Made by a program: the position numbers and the translations under genes | Shown: in pieces, positions 57,641 to 64,000 of the stretch | Position numbering within the stretch: position 1 is the first letter of the stretch | How the letters are laid out: every line of letters begins with the position of its first letter | Notes under the pieces: generated by a model | The model's input: only the letters and a program-made list of their open reading frames with translations | Database searches by the model: none | What the model was told of the DNA's origin: nothing | NCBI RefSeq assembly: GCF_002025205.1 | Contig: NZ_CP019947.1 | Coordinates: 937,501 to 1,001,500 of the forward strand | DNA from: Pseudomonas sp. CC6-YY-74 | GTDB taxonomy: Bacteria > Pseudomonadota > Gammaproteobacteria > Pseudomonadales > Pseudomonadaceae | Direction of reading: 5' to 3' | DNA length: 64,000 nucleotides

Positions 57641-58976
57641 ATGACGTCTGCACCAGAAGAGATATTGCCTGCGGAATTGGCCGCGGTGCTGCAGAGCATC
57701 AACCTCGGCGTTTTGTTGCTCGATAGCCAGTATCGGGTGGCGTTCTGGAACGATTTCATGGCGATCCACAGCGGTAAGGACTGCGATGAGGTCAGGGGGC
57801 GGTCGCTGTTCGATCTGTTTCCGGAATTGCCAAGGCTGTGGGTGCAGAAGAAAATCGACGGGGTGTTCGCCTTGCACAACCTGTGCGTTCACTTCCTGGC
57901 AGCAACGCCCGCACCTGTTCAGTTTCGCCGGCAGCCGGCCCATCACCGGCTCGACCGAAATGATGTACCAGAATTGCACCTTCTCGCCGATGATGGCGGC
58001 CGCAGGCACCGTCAACTATGTCTGTCTGACCATCGCCGATGCGACTGAAACCGCGGCCCAGCATCTGCAACTGGAACGCCTCAATCAATTGCTGCGCGCG
58101 GAACAAAGTGAGCAGGCGCGGCTGATTCACAAGCTCGAAGACGCCCAGGCGCAACTGCTGCAATCGGAGAAAATGGCGGCGATCGGCCAGTTGGCCGCAG
58201 GGGTTGCCCACGAGATCAATAACCCGGTGGGTTACGTCTACTCCAACTTCAGCAGCCTGGAGCGTTATGTCGGCGACCTGTTTCGCCTGGTCGAGAGCTA
58301 CCAGGCGGCGGCAGCCGAACATCAGGATGCGGCCTTGTGCGCGCAACTGGAGCAGGCCAATCAGGCGCTGGATTACGATTTTCTGCGCAGCGACATGGCC
58401 GACCTGGTGCGTGAGTCACGTCAGGGCCTGGAACGGGTCAAGCAGATCGTTCAGGATCTGCGTGACTTCTCCCATATCGACTCGGGCGACTGGCAGGAGG
58501 TCGACTTGCACAAGGGCCTCGACAGCACGCTCAACGTGATCTGGAGCGAGATCAAGTTCAAGGCCGAGGTGGTCAAGAACTACGGCGAATTGCAACCGGT
58601 GCAGTGTCTCGGCTCGCAGCTCAACCAGGTGTTCATGAACCTGATCATCAATGCCGCCCATGCCATCGAGGAGCAGGGCACTATCTGGCTGGAAACCGGA
58701 ACTCAGGGTGATTGGGTGTTCGTGCGGGTGCGCGACAGTGGCAGTGGTATTGCCCCGGAGCATCTGACCCGCTTGTTCGACCCGTTCTTCACCACCAAAC
58801 CGGTTGGGCAAGGCACCGGCCTCGGGCTCTCGGTGTCTTACAGCATCGTGGCCAAACACCATGGCCGTCTGGAAGTCGAGAGCGAACTTGGCAAGGGCAC
58901 AGTGTTTACCGTGTGGCTGCCATGCTGTCAGCCGCCGCAAGGCGATAGCGCAGCCGGTCTGCAGCAGGGCGAGTGA
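57641..58976 (+). pseudogene. Sensor histidine kinase, interrupted by a +1 frameshift
   Basis: Frame one encodes a PAS domain (AAVLQSINLGVLLLDSQYRV to KKIDGVFALHN) and then loses sense. From about 57885 the second frame continues it as AFTSWQQRPHLFSFAGSRPI, through a coiled coil, the kinase H-box AAGVAHEINNPVGYVY, N-box LNQVFMNLIINAAHAI and G/F boxes GSGIAPEHLTRLFDPFFTTK and GLGLSVSYSIV. One extra base at about 57881-57884 accounts for the switch. Everything else is intact, so the change is recent or a sequence error. The gene follows CheC by 27 bases. An internal ATG pair at 57960 could start the kinase half alone. Confidence 0.85.
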
Positions 58977-59094
58977 TGCATGCTGCTGCAGGCTGGGTTA
59001 TAGGCTATAGCCAGATGGGCACTATGTTGCGTTGGTGTGCTAGCTTTTCGTTGTCCACTGAGTCTCGATCCGATTAGGCCCCAAGGCGCTGGTT

Positions 59095-59991
59095 ATGAGC
59101 GAACGCAGAGCATTATTGATCTTGCATGGCAAGCAAGCCGGCAACCAAGAGGTACGCGCCGCGGTAACGACGCGCCGTGAGGATGGCTGGCAGCTCGACG
59201 TGCGGGTCACCTGGGAGGCGGGTGACGCCCGTCGACTGGTCAACGAGGCCCTGCAGGCCGGCTATCCGATACTGATCGCCGGAGGTGGTGACGGCATGTT
59301 GCGCGAGGTGGCCGAAGCGATGGCACTGGCGCACACCGAGGCCAGTCTGGTGCTACTGCCGCTGGGTACCGCCAACGACTTCGCCAATGCTGCGGGATTA
59401 CCGTTAAGTCCCCTCGAGGCGCTGGCGTTGCTGGATGAGCCGGCGCAGCCGATCGACCTGGGCGAGGTCGATGGTCAGCTTTATCTCAACATGGCCACGG
59501 GTGGTTTTGGCTCTAATATCACCGCCAATACCTCCGAAGACCTCAAACGCCTGCTCGGCGGCGCTGCCTACTTTCTCACCGGGTTGGCCCGCTTTGCCGA
59601 GGTGCGCTCGGCCTTTGGTCGCTTCACCGGGCCGGATTTTTTCTGGGAGGGCGAGTTCATTGCCATGGGCATCGGCAATGGGCGACAGGCTGGCGGCGGG
59701 CATCTGCTTTGCCCGGATGCGCGAGTGAATGACGGTTTGCTGGATGTCTGTATAGTCCCGGCCGCGGAGGATGTGGTTGGCACCTTGGGCACCTTGTTGT
59801 CCGGCGGGATCAACGGCTTGCAACGCGTCGCACTCAGCGCGCGCTTGCCCTGGCTGGAAGTCGAGGCGCCGGAAGGTCTGGATTTGAATCTGGATGGCGA
59901 GCCGCTGGAAAGCCGCCACCTGCGTTTTTCCGCGCGGCGTAATGCGTTGCGGGTGCATTTGCCGGTGGGTTCGCCGCTACTCTGTGAGTAA
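59095..59991 (+). CDS. yegS: YegS-like lipid (diacylglycerol) kinase
   Basis: The product is 298 residues with the diacylglycerol-kinase catalytic motif LIAGGGDGMLREVAEAMA and LPLGTANDFANAAGLP. C-terminal LNLDGEPLESRHLRF matches the YegS beta domain. E. coli YegS phosphorylates phosphatidylglycerol. Its place close to an AGPS-like, a GlpD-like and an FGGY kinase gene fits a glycerolipid theme, though the signalling genes lie between. The N-terminus is well matched from the ATG at 59095. Confidence 0.92.
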   Translation: MSERRALLILHGKQAGNQEVRAAVTTRREDGWQLDVRVTWEAGDARRLVNEALQAGYPILIAGGGDGMLREVAEAMALAHTEASLVLLPLGTANDFANAAGLPLSPLEALALLDEPAQPIDLGEVDGQLYLNMATGGFGSNITANTSEDLKRLLGGAAYFLTGLARFAEVRSAFGRFTGPDFFWEGEFIAMGIGNGRQAGGGHLLCPDARVNDGLLDVCIVPAAEDVVGTLGTLLSGGINGLQRVALSARLPWLEVEAPEGLDLNLDGEPLESRHLRFSARRNALRVHLPVGSPLLCE

Positions 59992-60119
59992 TGTCGATGG
60001 CCCTTGGCTGGCACCGCTGCGCCTGCTCGTGCAAGATGGCGCCCGGTCGGCTTCAGCACTGTCGCTCCTTGCCGATACCCTTGCTGTAACTGGATTCGAT
60101 CAACAATTTGGAGCGCGCA

Positions 60120-61055
60120 ATGGCTGGCATTCTTGACTCGGTGGATAAACGCACCCAACTGGTGGGCGAGAACCGCCTGGAAATTCTGATGTTTCGCCTG
60201 GCCGGGCGGCAGTTGTTCGCGATCAACGTGTTCAAGGTGCAGGAAGTCCTGCAGATGCCCAAGCTGACGCTGATGCCACACCGCCATCGCTTTGTCTGTG
60301 GAGTGGTCAATCTGCGTGGCCAGACCCTGCCGGTCATCGACCTGTCGCAAGCCATCGGCATGCGCCCGATAGTGCCGGATGAGCGCAGCACCATCATCGT
60401 TACCGAGTACAACCGTTCCGTGCAGGCCTTTCTGGTCGGCGGCGTCGATCGCATTCTCAACCTCAACTGGGAATCCATCCTGCCGCCACCGGGTAGTGCG
60501 GGGCGTCAGCATTACCTGACGGCGATCACCAAAGTCGAAGAGCAGTTGGTGGAAATCATCGATGTGGAAAAGGTGTTGGCCGAGATCGTGCCCTACAACG
60601 CCAAGATTTCCGGCGACCGCTTGGCCGACCCTGTGCTGGAGCGTGCGCGTGGGCGTGAGGTGCTGCTGGTAGACGACTCCAGCGTGGCCCTGGCGCAGTT
60701 GCGCGAGACCCTGTCGCAGTTAGGTTTGACGATGCATGTGGCCACCGATGGCCTGAAAGGCTTGAACATGCTGAAAAAATGGGCCGATGCCGGTGAGGTG
60801 CTGACCGATAAACTGCTGATGGTCTTCACCGATGCGGAAATGCCCGAGATGGACGGCTATCGCCTGACCACTGAAATTCGTCAGGATCCCCGCCTGAAGG
60901 ATCTCTACGTGGTGCTGCATACCTCGCTGTCGGGTAGTTTCAACGAGGCCATGGTGAAGAAGGTCGGCTGCGACAACTTCCTCTCCAAGTTTCAGCCGGA
61001 CAAACTGGTCGACGTGATCCGCGAACGCCTGATGCTCGACGAACCAAGCGCGTAG
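60120..61055 (+). CDS. cheV: Chemotaxis coupling protein CheV (second copy)
   Basis: The product is 311 residues: a CheW-like domain (EILMFRLAGRQLFAINVFKV, VVNLRGQTLPVIDLSQAIGM) and a receiver domain (VLLVDDSSVALAQL, phospho-acceptor in [13 protein letters not shown], Lys in FLSKFQ). TTGGAG lies upstream of the ATG; an overlapping earlier start adds four residues. It is clearly a different paralogue from the CheV at 46358. CheV proteins feed chemoreceptor signals to CheA and may act as phosphate sinks. Confidence 0.93.
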   Translation: MAGILDSVDKRTQLVGENRLEILMFRLAGRQLFAINVFKVQEVLQMPKLTLMPHRHRFVCGVVNLRGQTLPVIDLSQAIGMRPIVPDERSTIIVTEYNRSVQAFLVGGVDRILNLNWESILPPPGSAGRQHYLTAITKVEEQLVEIIDVEKVLAEIVPYNAKISGDRLADPVLERARGREVLLVDDSSVALAQLRETLSQLGLTMHVATDGLKGLNMLKKWADAGEVLTDKLLMVFTDAEMPEMDGYRLTTEIRQDPRLKDLYVVLHTSLSGSFNEAMVKKVGCDNFLSKFQPDKLVDVIRERLMLDEPSA

Positions 61056-61080
61056 AAGGGCGGTCCGGGCGACGTTCCGT

Positions 61081-61187
61081 TCGGCGCGCAGCGACAGTCC
61101 TCCGTTTTTTCGCCGCGCGATAAGCCCACGGTGCACTGCCTGCGGGTAGGGCGGCCTCGGAGCGCAGCGACAGCCCGCCGTTTTTTT
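61081..61187. repeat. Two direct repeats of a terminator-like 30-base element
   Basis: Positions 61081-61110 and 61157-61187 share the same order of blocks: TCGG, GCGCAGCGACAG, CC-CCG and a T6-7 run. They are offset by 76 bases, and each is preceded by a GGGCGG stretch. The T tracts suggest plus-strand termination after cheV, but the stems are not obvious. Confidence 0.55.
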
Positions 61188-61216
61188 GCGTTGCGCCAAT
61201 TGCAGCCAGGCAGCCG

Positions 61217-61702
61217 CTACTGCTGCTCGCCGAGCCGTTGGCGCAAATGCTCGATGCGCTTGCGGTTGACGCCCAAGTCCGAGTAGCCCAAACGTGAGGC
61301 CGAGCGCACATCGACGGCCTGATCGCCGATCAGGAACTCCACGTCATCGACGAAACGCAGTACCTGGCTGCTGAATTCGGCATGCAGGTAATTGGCGTCT
61401 TGCTCGATCAAGCGTACCCGGGGTTCGTCGGCCAATAGCTTGACCAGCAGTGCCTGGGTCTGACTCGGGCTGCCTCGCAGTAGCAGCGGCTCGATCCGCT
61501 GCTCCGCGTCACTGGCCTGGCTGCTGACACAGTTGGGCGACTCCGGGCAGGGAGTCAGGCGCCCATCGTGCACGCCCAGATTGTCAAGCGGGCTGCCGCT
61601 ACAGCCACTCAGCAGGACCATCAGGACCAAACCCAAGGCGGGCTTGTGGGTACGCCCGGTTACTCGTATAAGGACTTTTTGCCGAACTGGATGCTGGCTC
61701 AT
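61217..61702 (-). CDS. DUF1499-family lipoprotein
   Basis: The product is 161 residues with a long n-region, then a lipobox (LGLVLMVLLSGC) and the DUF1499 core: LTPCPESPNCVSSQASDAEQ, HAEFSSQVLRFVDDVEFLIG and VRSASRLGYSDLGVNRKRIE. Function is unknown. GGAGAG lies eight bases before the ATG. That ATG overlaps by two bases the ATG of the divergent MOSC gene, so each gene's upstream signals lie inside the other. Confidence 0.87.
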   Translation of the reverse strand: MSQHPVRQKVLIRVTGRTHKPALGLVLMVLLSGCSGSPLDNLGVHDGRLTPCPESPNCVSSQASDAEQRIEPLLLRGSPSQTQALLVKLLADEPRVRLIEQDANYLHAEFSSQVLRFVDDVEFLIGDQAVDVRSASRLGYSDLGVNRKRIEHLRQRLGEQQ

Positions 61703-62504
61703 GTTACGTCTCTCCGGGTTGTACCGTTATCCACTGAAGTCTGGCATCGCCGAACCACTAACTGAAATTCAGCTGGATGCCCTGGGCGTGGTCGGTGACC
61801 GACGCTGGATGCTAGTCGATGCACAGAATGGGCGCTTTCTTACCCAGCGGGCGTTGCCGCATATGAGTCAATTGCTGGCACGGCACAATGCTGCGGGTGG
61901 CCTGACCCTGAGCTCGGCTGGTTTTCCTGTACTCGAGGTGCCCTTGCCCGGCGTTGATGCTGCGCTGCGCGGCGTGTTTATCTGGAGTGACAGCCTGTAT
62001 GTGCCGGATGCGGGCGATGAGGCGGCCGAGTGGTTGAGCCGTTTTATCGGCAAGCCCTGTCGACTGGTGCATGTGCCTGCCGAGCGCGCCCGGTTTATCG
62101 CGGGTAATCTCAGCGCGGAAGAGAAGGTCGGTTTCGCCGATGGCTTCCCTTTGCTGTTGATCGGCCAGGCTTCGCTGGATGATTTGTCGGTGCGGGTCGG
62201 GCGGCCGCTGGAAATGCTGCGTTTTCGGCCGAATCTGGTGGTCGAGGGCGGAGCGGCCTATGCCGAGGACAGTTGGCGGCGTATCCGCATTGGTGGCATC
62301 GAGTTTCGCGTGGCCAAGGGCTGCACTCGCTGCATCCTCACGACCCTGGATCCGCTGACAGGCGAGCGCAGTGCCGACCGTGAACCGCTCACTACGCTGA
62401 AGACCTATCGCGCCCGTGAGGGTGAGGTGTACTTCGGTCAGAATCTGATCAATCAAGGTGTCGGTGGGCTGCAGCTCGGCATGTCGGTTGAGGTGTTGGA
62501 GTAA
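61701..62504 (+). CDS. MOSC-domain protein
   Basis: The product is 267 residues. The N-terminal MOSC_N beta-barrel (MLRLSGLYRYPLKSG, then LGVVGDRRWMLVD) and the C-terminal MOSC domain with the expected Cys in AKGCTRCILTTLDP are clear. Relatives (YcbX, mARC) use the molybdenum cofactor to reduce N-hydroxylated compounds. Mo-cofactor genes 12 kb upstream would supply it. The ribosome site is weak and lies within the opposing DUF1499 gene. Confidence 0.9.
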   Translation: MLRLSGLYRYPLKSGIAEPLTEIQLDALGVVGDRRWMLVDAQNGRFLTQRALPHMSQLLARHNAAGGLTLSSAGFPVLEVPLPGVDAALRGVFIWSDSLYVPDAGDEAAEWLSRFIGKPCRLVHVPAERARFIAGNLSAEEKVGFADGFPLLLIGQASLDDLSVRVGRPLEMLRFRPNLVVEGGAAYAEDSWRRIRIGGIEFRVAKGCTRCILTTLDPLTGERSADREPLTTLKTYRAREGEVYFGQNLINQGVGGLQLGMSVEVLE

Positions 62505-62585
62505 GCCACAAACTTCGAGCCATCAGCTGCCAATACACGCGTGATGAGGTGTCTGAGCACCTCATCCTGATTCACCTGCCGCCGC

Positions 62586-64000
62586 CTACTGATCGTCGAA
62601 GTAACGCTCGTGCCAGGCAATCAGTGGTTGCGGGGCGTTGAGCTTCTGCCCGTAGATCACCGAATAAGACAGCACGTTCTGCACGTACTGACGGGTTTCG
62701 TCGAACGGGATGTTCTCGATCCAGACGTCATACGCCAGGTGATCGGCGCCGCGTAGCCACTGGCGTACACGGCCGGGGCCGGCGTTATAGGCGGCAGAGG
62801 CGAGCACGCGGTTGCCGTTGAATTGACCGTAGACCTGGCTCAGGTAGGCAGCGCCGAGCTGGATGTTGGTATCCGGCAGCAGGACATTGTTTGGATTGCT
62901 CAAGGGGATGCCGAACTTGCGGGCGGTCTCCTTGGCGGTCGCCGGCATCAACTGCATCAGGCCCATGGCGCCTACCTGGGACTTGGCATCGGCCATGAAG
63001 GCGCTTTCCTGGCGGGTAATGGCAAATAACCAGCTGGAGTGCAGGCCACGTTTCTTCGACTCAATGGTCAGCGGTTCGCGGTGGGCCATGGGGAAGCGCA
63101 CGTCCAGGTCGTCCCAGTACTGCGCCTGGCTGATGGTGCGAATCGCCGGAAAGTACCACTCCATGTCGTATGCCAGACGCGCTTGGGCAACCAACTCATC
63201 ACGGCTGAACAGGCGGCTGACGTGATACCACTCGCGGCGACCATCGACGATCTGGCCGCGTTCGTGGAATTCCATTGCCCGGCGAATACCTGCGGCGTTG
63301 CGCACTTTTTGTACGGTCTTGGCTGAAAGCAGCAACGGCTTGTTGTTTAGCTGGTAGGGCGCTTCGACCTGGTCGGCGGCCATGAAACCGTAGAAATCGC
63401 GCTCCTTGGCCAGGGTTTGGTAGAGCGCTTTCGGCTCCTGGCTGTTGGGCTGGGCCAGCTGCAGGCTGCGTGCCTGCCAGTAACGCCAGCGGTTGGTCTG
63501 CCCCAGCTCCTCGGGCATTTTGCGGGTCAACTGGTGTGCCTCGTCCCAGCGGCCGAGGCGCAACAGAAGGCGCGCACGCCATTCACTGACGGTATTGTCA
63601 CGCAGTTGCGGGTCGTACTGCGCCATGACCTTGAGCGCGCGGGCGTCGAAGCGTTTTGCCAGGGTCAGGCCAATTTCACGAGCGATGGCAACTTGCTCGT
63701 CGCTGGAAAACTTCATGCGCTTGGCATAGCTATCCAGCAGCGTCAGGGCTTGTTCCGGGTCTTGCCGGGCCAGGCGGCGCAGGCCGAGGCCGACTACATC
63801 GGCCATGGCTGAATCGTTGGAGCTGAAGCGAGCGGTTTGGCTGAGGATTTGTGGTTTCTGCGCCACTTCCAGTAACAGCTTGCCGTGGTTGCCCAGGGTT
63901 GGCAGTTCCTTGATCAGGTAGCTGGCCAAGCCATAGTTGCGGGTTTCGGCGGCCAGTTTGGCGCGTTTCCAGCGCATTTCTTCGGTGAGTTGGCCCTTGG
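62586..64000 (-). CDS. slt: Soluble lytic murein transglycosylase, 5' end beyond window
   Basis: The C-terminal 470 or so residues are present and the frame is open to the right edge, where the first internal Met (63977) is preceded by in-frame sequence GQLTEE. Helical superhelix repeats of the Slt70 U/L domains are followed by the catalytic SLT domain with Glu in AITRQESAFMADAKSQVGAM and GLMQLMPATAKE. Slt cleaves glycan strands to form anhydro-muropeptides in the periplasm. Confidence 0.93.
   Translation of the reverse strand, partial: KGQLTEEMRWKRAKLAAETRNYGLASYLIKELPTLGNHGKLLLEVAQKPQILSQTARFSSNDSAMADVVGLGLRRLARQDPEQALTLLDSYAKRMKFSSDEQVAIAREIGLTLAKRFDARALKVMAQYDPQLRDNTVSEWRARLLLRLGRWDEAHQLTRKMPEELGQTNRWRYWQARSLQLAQPNSQEPKALYQTLAKERDFYGFMAADQVEAPYQLNNKPLLLSAKTVQKVRNAAGIRRAMEFHERGQIVDGRREWYHVSRLFSRDELVAQARLAYDMEWYFPAIRTISQAQYWDDLDVRFPMAHREPLTIESKKRGLHSSWLFAITRQESAFMADAKSQVGAMGLMQLMPATAKETARKFGIPLSNPNNVLLPDTNIQLGAAYLSQVYGQFNGNRVLASAAYNAGPGRVRQWLRGADHLAYDVWIENIPFDETRQYVQNVLSYSVIYGQKLNAPQPLIAWHERYFDDQ

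Overview
The window is about 62% GC by eye and densely coded, and it looks like chromosomal DNA of a Pseudomonas species. Pointers are the LapA/LapEBC adhesin system, a FimV-like hub protein, an OprD-type porin, two CheV proteins, and the order mobA-moaB-moeA-AraC-(FAD oxidase)-(GlpD-like)-(FGGY kinase). From memory that order, together with dacB, yggL, dgt and slt, resembles the PA3020-PA3047 stretch of P. aeruginosa. No phage, insertion sequence or CRISPR array was seen.

Layout. 1-3.9 kb: the 3' end of an iron-dependent alcohol dehydrogenase, an MmsA-type CoA-acylating semialdehyde dehydrogenase, and IclR and LysR regulators. 4.0-4.6 kb: a DTW-domain tRNA-modification enzyme. 4.7-18 kb: a type I secretion system (TolC-like, ABC and HlyD-like proteins on the minus strand), divergent from a 2669-residue LapA-like adhesin. 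The adhesin has a retention module, a TAAG LapG-type site, four copies of a 735-bp repeat, a VWA domain and RTX repeats. A perfect 14-bp palindrome resembling a FleQ box lies between the two units. 18-33 kb: YbaN-like, YecA-like, RecQ, a membrane diguanylate cyclase, DUF2804, a MarR-MFS operon, a FimV-like protein, a SelW-like protein, a CynX-type MFS, PBP4 and YggL.

33-41.4 kb: two decayed c-di-GMP phosphodiesterase genes (one Cache-HAMP-GAF-HD-GYP, one EAL), with a FUSC protein, dGTPase, DoxX, a double-haem cytochrome and the three-gene YqjD/YqjE/YqjK-type operon among them. 41.4-50.3 kb: Amt with a candidate sigma54 promoter, an OprD porin, a DUF5610-like protein, a glutaredoxin-like protein, CheV, tRNA-Pro(CGG), a YgdI lipoprotein and the molybdenum-cofactor genes. 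50.4-64 kb: an AraC regulator with a glycerolipid-like enzyme set, a receiver/CheC/histidine-kinase module whose kinase is frameshifted, a YegS-like lipid kinase, a second CheV, a DUF1499 lipoprotein and a MOSC protein with overlapping divergent start codons, and the 5'-truncated slt.

Common threads. Surface attachment and c-di-GMP recur: a LapA adhesin, a putative FleQ site, an intact GGDEF enzyme with an I-site, and two broken phosphodiesterase genes. LapD and LapG, which such a system would need, are not in the window. The least-explained unit is the AraC/AGPS-like/GlpD-like/FGGY-kinase group, which looks like an uncharacterised polyol or glycerolipid pathway.
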